Shown: one piece after another, positions 1-9,430 of the stretch
Numbering within the stretch: the stretch's first letter is position 1
Layout of the letters: every line of letters begins with the position of its first letter
NCBI RefSeq assembly: GCF_001613545.1
Contig: NZ_BDCO01000003.1
Span: 62,001 to 126,000, forward strand
Direction of reading: 5' to 3'
DNA: 64,000 bases
From: Terrimicrobium sacchariphilum
GTDB taxonomy: Bacteria > Verrucomicrobiota > Verrucomicrobiia > Chthoniobacterales > Terrimicrobiaceae
Translations under genes and position numbers: made by a program
The notes under the pieces: generated by a model
What the model was told of the DNA's origin: nothing
What the model saw: only the letters and a program-made list of their open reading frames with translations
The model's database searches: none

Positions 1-1
1 C

Positions 2-1117
2 GACCTGCCGACTGGCGCGCAGGGTATCGTGCACATCGTCGGTCCCGAGCAGGGCATCACCCAGCCCGGCACCACCATCGCCTGCGGCGACTCGCACACC
101 TCGACCCACGGCGCTTTCGGCGCGATCGCCTTCGGCATCGGCACCAGCCAGGTCCGCGACGTGCTCGCGACCCAGACCATGGCGCTGCACAAGCCCAAGG
201 TCCGCCGCATCAATGTCGACGGCAAGCTCGCCCCCGGCGTCTATGCCAAGGACGTCATCCTCCACATCATCCGCAAGCTCGGGGTGAATGGCGGCATCGG
301 CTACGCCTACGAATACGGCGGCTCGACCTTTGACAATTTCACGCAGGAAGAGCGCATGACCGTCTGCAACATGTCCATCGAGGGCGGCGCCCGCGTGGGA
401 TATGTGAATCCGGACGACACCACCTTCGATTACCTCAAGGGCCGTCCCTACGCGCCCAAGGCCGAGGAGTGGGATGCCGCGATCGCCCGCTGGCGTTCCT
501 TTGCTTCCGACCCGGATGCCACCTACGACGACGTGGTGAACTTCCGAGCCGAGGACATCGGACCCACGATCACCTGGGGCATCAACCCCGGCCAGGCCAT
601 TTTCATCGACGAGAACGTCCCGACTCCCGCCGAACTGCCCGAGAAGGATCGCGCGACCGCCGAAGAGGCTCTCGTGCACATGAATCTCGCGCCCGGCAAG
701 CCCATCAAGGGCACCAAGGTCGACGTTGCTTTCCTCGGCAGCTGTACTAACGGCCGCCTGAGCGACCTCACCGAGGTGGCGCGCTTCGTCAAGGGCCGCA
801 AGGTCAAAGACGGCGTGAAGGCCATCGTCGTGCCCGGTTCCCAGGGCGTCTCGCAGATCGCCGAGAAAATGGGCCTTGCGGAAATCTTCCGCGACGCCGG
901 TTTCGAGTGGCGCGGTGCGGGCTGCTCGATGTGCCTCGGCATGAACCCCGACAAGCTCGTCGGCCATCAGCTCTGCGCCAGCTCCAGCAACCGTAACTTC
1001 AAGGGCCGCCAGGGTAGCCCGACCGGTCGGACAGTGCTCATGAGCCCGATCATGGTCGCCGCCGCCGCCCTCACCGGCGAGATCACCGACGCCCGCGAAG
1101 TCTTCGACATCAAATAA
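2..1117 (+). CDS. leuC: 3-isopropylmalate dehydratase large subunit (5' end outside window)
   Basis: Isomerises 2-isopropylmalate to 3-isopropylmalate in leucine biosynthesis, in the cytoplasm, as a heterodimer with LeuD. The reading frame is open from base 2, so the N-terminus lies before the window; about 372 codons are present of a usual 465 to 475. Aconitase-family signatures are visible: the [10 protein letters not shown] stretch near the start, and the 4Fe-4S cluster cysteines in GSCTNGR and in [10 protein letters not shown]. The stop is followed 7 bp later by leuD, so the two subunits are co-transcribed. An in-frame GTG at 29 is internal and is not the start. Confidence 0.97.
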   Translation, partial: DLPTGAQGIVHIVGPEQGITQPGTTIACGDSHTSTHGAFGAIAFGIGTSQVRDVLATQTMALHKPKVRRINVDGKLAPGVYAKDVILHIIRKLGVNGGIGYAYEYGGSTFDNFTQEERMTVCNMSIEGGARVGYVNPDDTTFDYLKGRPYAPKAEEWDAAIARWRSFASDPDATYDDVVNFRAEDIGPTITWGINPGQAIFIDENVPTPAELPEKDRATAEEALVHMNLAPGKPIKGTKVDVAFLGSCTNGRLSDLTEVARFVKGRKVKDGVKAIVVPGSQGVSQIAEKMGLAEIFRDAGFEWRGAGCSMCLGMNPDKLVGHQLCASSSNRNFKGRQGSPTGRTVLMSPIMVAAAALTGEITDAREVFDIK

Positions 1118-1124
1118 CTCGTTT

Positions 1125-1730
1125 ATGGCTCTCGAAAAAATCACCCAGGTCACCGGCCGCGGCGTCTACGTCCCCGGTGAAGACATCGACACGGACCGCA
1201 TCATCCCGGCCCGTTTCATGAAGTGCATCACCTTCGACGGTCTCGGCGAGTTCGCCTTCTACGACGAACGCAAGGCCGCCGACGGCTCGCTCAAGCCGCA
1301 TCCGCTCAACGAAGAACGCTATGTTGGCGCGAAGTTCCTCCTCTCCGGGTCGAACTTCGGCTGCGGCAGCTCGCGTGAGCACGCTCCGCAGGCCCTCTAC
1401 CGCTACGGCTTCCGCGCTGTCATTGCCGAGAGCTTTGCCGAGATTTTCTTCGGCAACTCGATCACGCTCGGTATGCCCTGCGCCGTCATGGCCCACGACG
1501 ATATCCAGGCCCTTGCCGGTCTCATCGAAAGCGATCCCGCCATCCTCATCACTCTCGACCTGCTCGAGGGCAAGGTGACGGCCGCCGACATGGACTTCCC
1601 GGCCACGCTTCCTCCGCATGCGAAGGAAGCTCTCGTTCAGGGCAAATGGGACGCCATCGCCGACCTCCTCGAGAGCGTTGACGACATCAAGAACGTGGCG
1701 GGCAACCTCGCCTACTTCAAGGCCGCCTAA
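1125..1730 (+). CDS. leuD: 3-isopropylmalate dehydratase small subunit
   Basis: Swivelling small subunit that completes the LeuCD active site. The protein is 201 aa, normal for the family. It carries the diagnostic SGSNFGCGSSREHAPQAL stretch around residues 66 to 83 and the N-terminal DIDTDRIIPARF substrate-domain motif. The start ATG lies 7 bp after the leuC stop. A strong hairpin follows the gene and probably ends the leu transcript. Confidence 0.97.
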   Translation: MALEKITQVTGRGVYVPGEDIDTDRIIPARFMKCITFDGLGEFAFYDERKAADGSLKPHPLNEERYVGAKFLLSGSNFGCGSSREHAPQALYRYGFRAVIAESFAEIFFGNSITLGMPCAVMAHDDIQALAGLIESDPAILITLDLLEGKVTAADMDFPATLPPHAKEALVQGKWDAIADLLESVDDIKNVAGNLAYFKAA

Positions 1731-1754
1731 GCGCCCTTAGTCCCAAAGACCTTT

Positions 1755-1796
1755 ACGCGCAGCGGGGTGGATTCGTCCTCCCCGCTGTTTGCGTTT
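1755..1796. terminator. Bidirectional terminator hairpin between convergent genes
   Basis: CAGCGGGG at 1760-1767 pairs perfectly with CCCCGCTG at 1780-1787 around a 12-nt loop. An outer ACGC/GCGT pairing (1755-1758 with 1791-1794) extends the stem after a small interior loop. A T-rich tract follows. It sits between leuD (plus) and the GT4 gene (minus), which are convergent, so it could serve both. Identified by eye; no folding energy was computed. Confidence 0.75.
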
Positions 1797-2840
1797 TCAG
1801 AGTACTTTGCCGAGCACTGCGAGCGTCTCGTTCACATTCCGCTCGATGGAATACTGCGCCGCCAGCTCTCGGCAGGCCTTCCCCGTCGCCGCACGATCCT
1901 GTGAGCGCCAGTAGCGCAACGCCTCCGCCAGTCCTTCTACGTCACCGGGCTCGACGACCGAGCCATGCACGCCCGGCGTGATGATTTCGGAAAACCCATT
2001 CGCCGTGGTCGTGATGACGGGCAGCCCCGCCGCCAGCCCCTCCAGGCAGGCATTGGAAAACGGATCGTAGATCGTCGGCAGGATGAACACATCCGCTGCT
2101 GCGAAGACCGGGGGCAGATCGCTTACCGGCCCGAGGAAAATCGCCGACGGGGACGAATACGCCGCCTTTTTACCGCGTCCCGCCACGAGCACTTTCGCGT
2201 CCGCCTTTTCCGCTGCCGCCAGCGCAAAAGCCAGCCCCTTGCGTTCCCAGCCGCTCCCGGCAAAAAGCGCGAGATAACCCTCATCCAGCCCAAGGGCGGA
2301 GCGGGATTCCACCCGATCGGCTGCCGCGAGCGCGCCGCCGATGCCATTGGGCACGATGTGGATTTTCTCCTGCGGATACTCGTGCCAGCGAACGATCTCC
2401 TCCGCCACCATGCGGGAATTTGCAATCACCGCCCGCGCCGTCTGGAACACGCCGCGCTCCAGGCGCATCAGGGCCAGGTGCTTCGGGTTGTAACGGTGAA
2501 ACATCGCCTTCCACCACGGCTCGAATTTCGACCGGCGCTGAATCCACGCCGCATGCACGCCGTCCCCCGCCCGGTATACGTCGCAGCCCGGCACCCGCTC
2601 GAGGCTGAACGTGATGTCCACCGGCGCCTTTGACGCAGCAAAAGCGGCGGCAAATTCATCCGGAGTGCGTCCTGGCAGGCGAATAATTCCCCGCCCAGGC
2701 CAGCGCTCGGCGGGCCATTCGCTGGACGTGATGAGAATGGCCTCGTGCCCAGCCTGCGTGAGGCCGTGGGCGAGCCGCATCAGGTAGGCTTCCGCCCCTC
2801 CTGTGCCGGAGAATCCCCTGCGAACGAGACCGATCTTCAT
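1797..2840 (-). CDS. Glycosyltransferase family 4 (GT-B fold)
   Basis: Probable retaining glycosyltransferase that adds a sugar to a surface glycan, likely lipopolysaccharide. The 347 aa protein starts MKIGLVRRGFSGTGGAEAYL, with the glycine-rich N-terminal loop of GT4 enzymes, and ends with the GT1/GT4 C-terminal domain, including the EGLAAGLPVI acceptor/nucleotide-binding region with its E-x7-E type signature. The frame stays open far upstream, but the ATG at 2840 is chosen because homology starts there and the divergent gene begins at 2883. It lies next to another GT4 and a GT9 gene, which suggests LPS core assembly. Donor and acceptor cannot be read from sequence. Confidence 0.85.
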   Translation of the reverse strand: MKIGLVRRGFSGTGGAEAYLMRLAHGLTQAGHEAILITSSEWPAERWPGRGIIRLPGRTPDEFAAAFAASKAPVDITFSLERVPGCDVYRAGDGVHAAWIQRRSKFEPWWKAMFHRYNPKHLALMRLERGVFQTARAVIANSRMVAEEIVRWHEYPQEKIHIVPNGIGGALAAADRVESRSALGLDEGYLALFAGSGWERKGLAFALAAAEKADAKVLVAGRGKKAAYSSPSAIFLGPVSDLPPVFAAADVFILPTIYDPFSNACLEGLAAGLPVITTTANGFSEIITPGVHGSVVEPGDVEGLAEALRYWRSQDRAATGKACRELAAQYSIERNVNETLAVLGKVL

Positions 2841-2882
2841 TGCCTTGTATGCACGTGTTGGAAAAGCTGGGTAGGTTAATCG

Positions 2883-4094
2883 ATGCCGAGCCATACGTCC
2901 ATACCCGCCGGGGACTTGCAAGCCACCGCGCGCCGGTTGCCGAAATCCCTGTTGTACTCCATTGCGGCGGGCATCGGAGGCAGCGGACTCGATGCCGTTG
3001 CCCTGGAGACGTTGCGCGGAGCAAAGCCATTTCTTGGCCGGGCCGTCGCATTTTCGAGCGATCAGAAGGACATTCCCGTCGATCGCATCACGACGCTGGA
3101 TATTCATCCCGTTAAGCTTCTCTCGTTGCTCTCCCGGCAACATTACATGGGAGCAAAAAAGCATGCCATCGACGCCATCGCGGCCCGGCTGCTTACCCGC
3201 GGCGGGTTCGATTTTCTGCACTCCTGGTCGGGCGATTGTCTGGAGTCCCTCCGCGTGGCCAACCGACGCAACATACCGAGCGTACTGGAGATTCCCACCT
3301 GGCACCGCAACAAAGGCAAGGTGAAGCCCAACGTCACCAAGAGCGAGCGTGAGCGCGCGGCCGCCGGATTTCCCCATAGTGTCTTCAATCGCATGCTTGT
3401 CTCCCGCCAGCAGGTGATGGAGGAGTACGACCGCGCAACCCTCATTTTTGTCCTTTCAGAAAAGGCCCGGGAGACTTTTCGCATCGCGGGCATCCCGGAT
3501 GAAAAGCTCTTCACCATGCATCGAGGGGTTGATGTCGACCGCTTTACGCCTGCCGAGCGGTTGCCGGATAAGTTTCGCGCCGTCTTCCTCGGTGCCGTGA
3601 TCAAGCGCAAAGGCGTCCATATCCTCCTTGAGGCCTGGCGAAAGGCAGCACTTCCCGAGGCCGAGTTGATCCTCATTGGTCAGGTGCAGCCGGAGATGGA
3701 ATCCTTTCTCAAACAGTACGGCGGCGACGATGTGAAGGTGGCCGGGTTCACCCGCGATGTGCCCGGTCTCTTGCGACAGGCTTCGTTGCACGTTTTCCCC
3801 TCCGAACTCGAGGGCAGCGCCAAGGCCACCTACGAGGCTGCCGCCTGTGGTCTTGCCCAGATTGCCACGCGGGAGTCCGGCGACGTCGTGATCGACGGGA
3901 AGAATGGCTGGATCATTCCGCCCAATGATGTCGACGCGCTTGTTGAAGCTCTCCACGCGGCTCATGCCGACCACGACCGGCTCCTGCGATACGGAAAGGC
4001 CGGTCGCGAGCGTGTGGTAAACCATTTCACCTGGGATCATTTCCGCGAGCGTCTGCTCGACGCCTACGATCTCGCGATCCGACGCACCCAATGA
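2883..4094 (+). CDS. Glycosyltransferase family 4 (GT-B fold)
   Basis: A 403 aa GT4-type glycosyltransferase, divergent from the preceding gene with only 42 bp between starts. Visible features are an N-terminal GIGGSG loop near residue 31, the HRGVDVDRF hinge segment typical of GT4 proteins, and the C-terminal ELEGSAKATYEAAACGL signature with the conserved E-x7-E spacing. The first 25 residues look less conserved, so a slightly later start is possible. The stop overlaps the next ATG (ATGA, 4091-4094), so it is translationally coupled to the heptosyltransferase gene. A role in LPS core or another surface glycan is inferred from context. Confidence 0.85.
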   Translation: MPSHTSIPAGDLQATARRLPKSLLYSIAAGIGGSGLDAVALETLRGAKPFLGRAVAFSSDQKDIPVDRITTLDIHPVKLLSLLSRQHYMGAKKHAIDAIAARLLTRGGFDFLHSWSGDCLESLRVANRRNIPSVLEIPTWHRNKGKVKPNVTKSERERAAAGFPHSVFNRMLVSRQQVMEEYDRATLIFVLSEKARETFRIAGIPDEKLFTMHRGVDVDRFTPAERLPDKFRAVFLGAVIKRKGVHILLEAWRKAALPEAELILIGQVQPEMESFLKQYGGDDVKVAGFTRDVPGLLRQASLHVFPSELEGSAKATYEAAACGLAQIATRESGDVVIDGKNGWIIPPNDVDALVEALHAAHADHDRLLRYGKAGRERVVNHFTWDHFRERLLDAYDLAIRRTQ

Positions 4095-5101
4095 AAGTCC
4101 TCCTCGTCCAAGTCAAACGCATCGGCGACCTCATCCTCACCACGCCGGTGATCAAGGCTCTTCGCGCAGCCAAACCCCATTGTCACATCACCGTCATCGC
4201 CGATTCCTCTGCTGCTTCGCTCCTGCCTGCTCTAGGTGCTGACCAGACCTGGACCTTCGAGCGCGCCGGTTTGCTTGCGAATCTCTTTCGTCCCTCCATC
4301 AATCCCTGGATAAAGAGCGACCTGCCGTTTTCGGAATTTGCCTACTGCCTCGACTTCACCGGCACCGACCGGTCCGCCCTCGTTTCCGTGCTGGCGGGAG
4401 GATCGAAGCGCGTAACCTACGAGCGGTTTCGCAAAAAATTCCTTCGCCCGCAGATATACCAGCAGTTCGTTGACTCTTCCGTCCGGCTTCGTCACACCGC
4501 CGACCATCACACCGACCTGCTTCGCCCTCTTGGTATCGAGGTCGAGAATGTCCCGATGGAACTTCATCTTCCGGAGCTTGTTCATGCCGAGGTGCGGGCA
4601 AAGCTGGAAAATCACGAGATTGAGGGCGCGTATGCAGTCATTCATGCGGGAACGGCTCGCCTCGAGAAATACTGGGAGGCCGCCCGATGGGCGCATGTCA
4701 TCGAGTTCCTTCGTTCGCAGTACGGCCTCACCACCATTCTCACGGGTTCCGTCGATCCCGCCGAGCAGCAGCACCTCGCCGACATCAAGGCCGCTCTCAA
4801 GGTTCCCTGTGTCGACCTTTCTGGCGAAACCGATCTCATCGAGCTGGCCACTCTGATTTCCGGAGCGCGGTTTTTCGGGGGAGTCGATACGGCGGCCATG
4901 CATCTCGCCGATGCCTTCCATGTTTCCAGCGTGGCTCTTTTTGGCCCGACGAATCCTTTTCAATGGCGGCCCCGCAGTCTGCGTAGCGCCGTGGTGCGGG
5001 CCGATACGGCGGAACCTTTCACCCCGGATCAAAAAGGCGGGCCGATGACAGACATTGCCGTGACGGATGTGCTGAAGGCTATCGAGCGGGTGCTTGATTA
5101 A
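4091..5101 (+). CDS. Glycosyltransferase family 9 (ADP-heptose:LPS heptosyltransferase-like)
   Basis: 336 aa GT9 protein. The N-terminus MKVLLVQVKRIGDLILTTPV is the family's hallmark (R-x-G-D near residue 12), and the C-terminal half carries the ADP-heptose binding region GGVDTAAMHLADAF followed by ALFGPTNP. GT9 enzymes transfer heptose to the LPS inner core at the cytoplasmic face of the inner membrane. It overlaps the upstream GT4 gene by 4 bp. Its stop overlaps the stop of the convergent histidine kinase gene (5098-5101), leaving no room for a terminator between them. Whether it is heptosyltransferase I, II or III cannot be decided. Confidence 0.92.
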   Translation: MKVLLVQVKRIGDLILTTPVIKALRAAKPHCHITVIADSSAASLLPALGADQTWTFERAGLLANLFRPSINPWIKSDLPFSEFAYCLDFTGTDRSALVSVLAGGSKRVTYERFRKKFLRPQIYQQFVDSSVRLRHTADHHTDLLRPLGIEVENVPMELHLPELVHAEVRAKLENHEIEGAYAVIHAGTARLEKYWEAARWAHVIEFLRSQYGLTTILTGSVDPAEQQHLADIKAALKVPCVDLSGETDLIELATLISGARFFGGVDTAAMHLADAFHVSSVALFGPTNPFQWRPRSLRSAVVRADTAEPFTPDQKGGPMTDIAVTDVLKAIERVLD

Positions 5102-7950
5102 CGGCTCGACGCCTCGACCAGTGTTGCGGCGATGGCTGCGATTTTCACCGGCTTGCTGAGATAGGTGTTCATTCCAGCCTCGAAGCAGTGCTTGCGGTCC
5201 ACGGGAATGATGTCCGCCGTCAATGCGGCGATATAGGCGCTCTTTTTTCTCCCGCTCGCTTTTTCGATCTCACGTATTGCTCGCGTCGCCTCGATGCCAT
5301 CCAGTTCCGGCATCTGGAGATCCATGAGGATGCAATCCGGCTTGATCTCGCGGAATACCTCCACGGCTTCGGCTCCGTTCGAGGCGGCATGCGTCTCGTA
5401 GCCGAGGCGCTTCAGGATCGTCTGGATCAGGCGCAGGTTGACCTTGTCGTCCTCCACCACGAGGACCCGCAGGGGATGTTTGGTGGCAAATTCCGGATCG
5501 AGCGTCACTGGAGAGTCCGTCGGGGTGCCAGTATTGCCGGAGGCTGCCTCTGCGAGCGGGAGTGCGAGAAGAAACTCCGCTCCTTCGCCGGGGTGGCTTT
5601 CCACCGTTAACGTACCGCCCATCAGCTCGGCCAATCGCAGGGAAATGGTTAGGCCTAGCCCGGTGCCTCCGTGGCGTCGCGTCAGGCTTGAGTCGGCTTG
5701 GGTAAAGGGTTGAAAGATGCTCGCGATCTTTTCTGGAGCGATGCCCGGGCCGGTATCCGAGACCGAAAACTCGAGCCTGCGAGTTTCCTTTCCTCGCCGG
5801 AGGGATAGCGTTACGCCTCCCCGCTGGGTGAACTTCACGGCATTGCCTGCGAGGTTGAGCAGGATCTGGCGGATGCGGCCCGCATCGCCGATGACAAAGT
5901 GCGGGACATCCGGCTCGACCGAGACGCGCATATCCAGCCTCTTCTCCGTGGCCAGGGAGGCGAGCAGTGAACGTGTGCTCTCCAGGATTTGCGCCGGTGA
6001 AAATGCTTCGTGCTCGATCGGCATCCGCCCGGCCTCGATCCGGCTGAAGTCGAGAACATCATCGAGCAGATGCAGAAGCGCTTCGCCGCTGTTGACGATG
6101 GTCCGTGCATGGCAGAGCGCCTCCTCCGGCAGGCTCGGAGTATGGGCAAGGAGCTCGGAAAATCCCAGGATGCCATTGAGCGGAGTGCGTATCTCGTGGC
6201 TCATCACCGCCAGGAATTCCCCTTTCGCCCGCTCTCCGGCCCGGGCCTCCTCGGTGAGTTCCTTCTCATGCTCCAGCGCCTGGGCGAGTACCGCTTCGCG
6301 TCGCTGCTTTTCCGTGACGTCTCTGGTGATGGATAACGTGCCTCCATCTGGCATGAGAGTCGTGATGGTGTCGGCAAAGAACTCCGAGCCGTCCTTGCGG
6401 CGCAGCCTCCATTCGCGGCGAAAGATGCCCTCCCGACGAAGGTCTTCCAGAGCCCGGGGGACGTGCTCCAACTCGGATGCGCTCACGATTTGAGACCGAT
6501 GGAGAGTGATCATTTCCTCGTGGGAGTACCCGAGCATGCGGCAGATGCTCGGGTTGGCGTCGATGTAGTGCGAGTTTGCATCGGCTATGAGCAACCCGTC
6601 CGGCGCATGTTCAAAGAGCGTGCGGTAACGCTGCTCGGCGTGAACTCTCTGGGAGATATCCACCCCCACACCGATGAGGCAGGTGGCGCCATTGTAAATA
6701 ATACGGCTTCCGGTCAGGTAATACGGCGTTTCCTTCCCGTTCTTAGATAAAAACGCCGCCTCTGCCCACGACGATCCTTTTTCAAAGACCTCCCCGATTC
6801 GCTCAAGGATGCCTGGCCGGTCTTCTTTTCGAAAGAGGTCGAGGGGGCTGATGCGGGCGATTTCCTCGGGAGTATATCCCGAGACCTCCTCGAAATGCCG
6901 ATTCCACCGCAGGAAGCGAAGCCGGTCGTCATACAGATAAAGTATGCCCGGGATCGTCTCGATCATGGCCGTTGAGAAGCTCTGCTCCTCCCTGGCCGTG
7001 ATCTCCGCCACTCGGCGTTCTCTCCGCTCTTCCAATCCGGTGAGGGCATAGGACAAGTCGTTGGCCGCCTCCTCCAGTAGCGCCATTTCCTTGTCCCGGA
7101 AGAAATTCAACTCCGAGGCATACATGGAAAGCGCCCCACGCGGCGTTCCCTGGACGCGAATGGGAAAGCTTGCCACGGACCGGAAGCCAAATTCCCGTAA
7201 CGCTCTGCGCCATGGTTCCATGTTGGCTTCCTTTTCGATGTCCTCGCATTTGCACGGTCTCCCTGTGCGGAACGCCGTGCCTGCCGGCCCCCGGCCCTCG
7301 GCACGATCGTCGCCGTAGACCATGACCGAGTTGACGTAGTCAGCCCCTTCCCCCGCCACCGCTGCCGGTAAAAGCCGGCACGTCGACTCCTCCACCCAGC
7401 CGATCCAGGCCATGTGAAATCCACCGTCCTCGACTAGAGCTCGGCACACCCGGTCGAGGAGCTCTTCACGCGATTTGGAGAAGACAATGGCGTGGTTGAC
7501 CTGACCCATTGCCGCATAGAGCTTGTTGAGCCTGCAAAATTCCCGGTCCCGCTCCTTCTGGAGCGTCACGTCCCGCTCGATCCGCAAGAGACCGGCTACC
7601 GTACCGGTCCCGTCACACAACGGCTTCACCGACACCGAGACGCTGACCAATCCTCCCTTTTTCGATAGCCGGGAGGTTTCAAATCGATGGACCGCTTCGT
7701 TGTTTGCCACCCGGTTCAGGATATGAGTTTCCTTTTCGATCTTGTCGTCCGGGATGATCGTGGACAGCGGTCGCCCGATCATCTCGACGGCCGCGAAACC
7801 GTAGATCATTTCGGCTGCGGGACTCCAGTCCAGCACATTGCCCTGCAGATCGCACGTGATCACGGCATTTTCCGAAGCCTCCGTTATGGCGGCCAGTCTC
7901 GCTCTCAGCAGACCGTCGCTCTGGCTCGGTATGGGGGCATCAGTTGGCAT
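5098..7950 (-). CDS. Hybrid sensor histidine kinase (PAS-GAF-PAS-PAS-HisKA-HATPase-REC)
   Basis: A 950 aa cytoplasmic hybrid kinase with no membrane segment. Domains by eye: PAS (about 15-130), GAF (about 150-305), PAS (about 325-435), PAS (about 440-550), HisKA with phospho-acceptor H585 in [11 protein letters not shown], HATPase with N-box near 701 and G-boxes DTGPG and GGTGLGL, and a C-terminal receiver (about 826-945) with phospho-acceptor D877 in ILMDLQMP. This architecture integrates several internal signals and needs a downstream HPt protein and response regulator; neither is adjacent. The orphan HPt gene at 47176 is a candidate partner. The stop overlaps the convergent GT9 gene. Signal and output are unknown. 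Confidence 0.93.
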   Translation of the reverse strand: MPTDAPIPSQSDGLLRARLAAITEASENAVITCDLQGNVLDWSPAAEMIYGFAAVEMIGRPLSTIIPDDKIEKETHILNRVANNEAVHRFETSRLSKKGGLVSVSVSVKPLCDGTGTVAGLLRIERDVTLQKERDREFCRLNKLYAAMGQVNHAIVFSKSREELLDRVCRALVEDGGFHMAWIGWVEESTCRLLPAAVAGEGADYVNSVMVYGDDRAEGRGPAGTAFRTGRPCKCEDIEKEANMEPWRRALREFGFRSVASFPIRVQGTPRGALSMYASELNFFRDKEMALLEEAANDLSYALTGLEERRERRVAEITAREEQSFSTAMIETIPGILYLYDDRLRFLRWNRHFEEVSGYTPEEIARISPLDLFRKEDRPGILERIGEVFEKGSSWAEAAFLSKNGKETPYYLTGSRIIYNGATCLIGVGVDISQRVHAEQRYRTLFEHAPDGLLIADANSHYIDANPSICRMLGYSHEEMITLHRSQIVSASELEHVPRALEDLRREGIFRREWRLRRKDGSEFFADTITTLMPDGGTLSITRDVTEKQRREAVLAQALEHEKELTEEARAGERAKGEFLAVMSHEIRTPLNGILGFSELLAHTPSLPEEALCHARTIVNSGEALLHLLDDVLDFSRIEAGRMPIEHEAFSPAQILESTRSLLASLATEKRLDMRVSVEPDVPHFVIGDAGRIRQILLNLAGNAVKFTQRGGVTLSLRRGKETRRLEFSVSDTGPGIAPEKIASIFQPFTQADSSLTRRHGGTGLGLTISLRLAELMGGTLTVESHPGEGAEFLLALPLAEAASGNTGTPTDSPVTLDPEFATKHPLRVLVVEDDKVNLRLIQTILKRLGYETHAASNGAEAVEVFREIKPDCILMDLQMPELDGIEATRAIREIEKASGRKKSAYIAALTADIIPVDRKHCFEAGMNTYLSKPVKIAAIAATLVEASSR

Positions 7951-8136
7951 TCCGGGGGAGAAGGGGATGACTCAGGCCGAGTCAACTACGGGGGGAGATG
8001 GGCTTCATGAATGTTCTTTCCATGCATGGAGCAGACTGCCGGGGAGATCCCACTCTAAGGGATTCATGAGGTTAAGACTAAACGTCTCGCCCTCTCTTGT
8101 AAAGATTTGCCGGGCGGTCAGGGGCCAGCGAGGCCG

Positions 8137-8152
8137 CCCGCCGGGAGGCGGG
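8137..8152. terminator. GC-rich hairpin downstream of plsC
   Basis: CCCGCC and GGCGGG form a perfect 6-bp stem around a GGGA loop, 10 bp after the plsC stop in the direction of transcription. A second possible stem (GGGCGG near 8112 with CCGCCC near 8134) overlaps it. No clean T-run follows, so termination at this site is only a possibility. Confidence 0.35.
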
Positions 8153-8161
8153 ATACGGGCG

Positions 8162-8779
8162 CTATCCGGCGATTGTCAGTTTGGAAATGCCTTCCATCAC
8201 CCGGTCGCTAAGGCGTTGGTAGGTTTCCCGGGAGTTATCGGAGAGTTCATCTTTCGTGAAATAGATCGGCTCGCCGATCACCACCGTGATCTTGGTGAAT
8301 CGCATCCGCTTCGTCCCCTTGGGAAATGCTTCGTAGGCTCCAAATATCCGCATTGGCACCACGGGCGCCTGGGTTTTGGCGATGACCAGTCCGATGCCTG
8401 CCTTGGCCTTCTGGAGGTTGCCATCCTTGGATCGGGTGCCTTCCGGGAAGAGCACGATACCGTTGCCTTCCTTCACCTTTTTGATCACTTCGCGCAATGC
8501 CGACATGTCATTGCCGTCACGCTCGACCGGGATCACGTTCATGTCGGGAAAGAGCGGGCCGAAAAACGGCCACTTCAGCAGGCTCTTGCGGGCGAGGTAA
8601 TATACTGCGCGCCTCGAACAGATTCCCGCCAGCGGCGGATCGAAGTAGCTTGAGTGGTTGACGGCGAGGATGAGCGGTCCCGTCTCGATCATGCGCTCGG
8701 GGTGCACGACGCGCATCCGGAAGAGCGTTTTGGCGAGGATCTTGGCGAGGTTGTAAAAGATGCAGTAGACGAGTGTCAT
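8162..8779 (-). CDS. plsC: 1-acyl-sn-glycerol-3-phosphate acyltransferase
   Basis: Acylates lysophosphatidic acid to phosphatidic acid at the inner membrane. The 205 aa protein has the acyltransferase block I motif H-x4-D in NHSSYFD near residue 41 and block III FPEGTRSKDG near residue 114, both required in the PlsC family. A hydrophobic N-terminus (residues 3 to 18) may anchor it. Its ATG overlaps the cmk stop (ATGA, 8776-8779), a common cmk-plsC arrangement. Substrate specificity could differ from canonical PlsC, as the family includes other lysophospholipid acyltransferases. Confidence 0.9.
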   Translation of the reverse strand: MTLVYCIFYNLAKILAKTLFRMRVVHPERMIETGPLILAVNHSSYFDPPLAGICSRRAVYYLARKSLLKWPFFGPLFPDMNVIPVERDGNDMSALREVIKKVKEGNGIVLFPEGTRSKDGNLQKAKAGIGLVIAKTQAPVVPMRIFGAYEAFPKGTKRMRFTKITVVIGEPIYFTKDELSDNSRETYQRLSDRVMEGISKLTIAG

Positions 8780-9417
8780 GGGGCGGGGGACAACCCCCGG
8801 TTCTCGAGGGCAGACACGATGGTATCGACCACTTGGTCAATGGAAAGGTGGGTACTGTCGACGACGGTGGAACCTTCGGGAATGGTGAGGGGAGCCGTGG
8901 CTCGGGACGAGTCCTGCTTGTCGCGAGCAGCGACTTCATCCGCCTGCCCCTGGGCCGAGCGGCGCTGCTGGCGCACCTCGGGCGAGGCGTCGATGTAAAA
9001 TTTGTAAGGCGTCTCGGGGAAGACCGCGGAACCGATGTCCCGCCCTTCCACGATGCTGTCTGCCACTCCGGCGAGAGCGTGCAGGTGAGCGTTTACCACC
9101 TCCCGCACGGCGGGTACCCGGGCCACGGCGGAGACGCTGCGATTTACTGCGTCGTCGGTGATATTGGCGCGCTGGCCATCGACCTCGAAGAAAGACTCTC
9201 CATTTTCAAACCCGCTACGGAACTGTCCCGCCTTTACCGCCGTGGCGACCGCTCCGGCATTTTGCACGTCGACGCCTCGGACCAGCATGTACCAGGTCGC
9301 CGTGCGGTAAAACGAGCCGGAGTTCACATAGGAAAATCCAATGGTCCTGGCGAGCTTGCGGGCGACGCTGCTCTTTCCCGATGCGGCCGGGCCATCGATG
9401 GCGATGATCGTATGCAT
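8776..9417 (-). CDS. cmk: Cytidylate kinase
   Basis: Phosphorylates CMP/dCMP with ATP. The 213 aa protein starts MHTIIAIDGPAASGKSSVAR, the family P-loop (GPAASGKSS). It continues with the YVNSGSFYR stretch that corresponds to the YxDTGAMYR region of CMP kinases and a REDIGSAVFPE-like segment (GRDIGSAVFPE). It lies between aroA (13 bp upstream) and plsC (4 bp overlap), which is a frequent bacterial order. The canonical D-T-G-A of the CMP-binding region reads N-S-G-S here, a conservative-looking variant. Confidence 0.94.
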   Translation of the reverse strand: MHTIIAIDGPAASGKSSVARKLARTIGFSYVNSGSFYRTATWYMLVRGVDVQNAGAVATAVKAGQFRSGFENGESFFEVDGQRANITDDAVNRSVSAVARVPAVREVVNAHLHALAGVADSIVEGRDIGSAVFPETPYKFYIDASPEVRQQRRSAQGQADEVAARDKQDSSRATAPLTIPEGSTVVDSTHLSIDQVVDTIVSALENRGLSPAP

Positions 9418-9430
9418 GAAGACTTCGGCG

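Noticed and set aside
1797-3377. A 526-codon open frame on the minus strand, as if the GT4 gene had a 179-residue N-terminal extension
   Set aside because: The extension runs antisense through the divergent GT4 gene and shows no domain; the family N-terminus begins at 2840.
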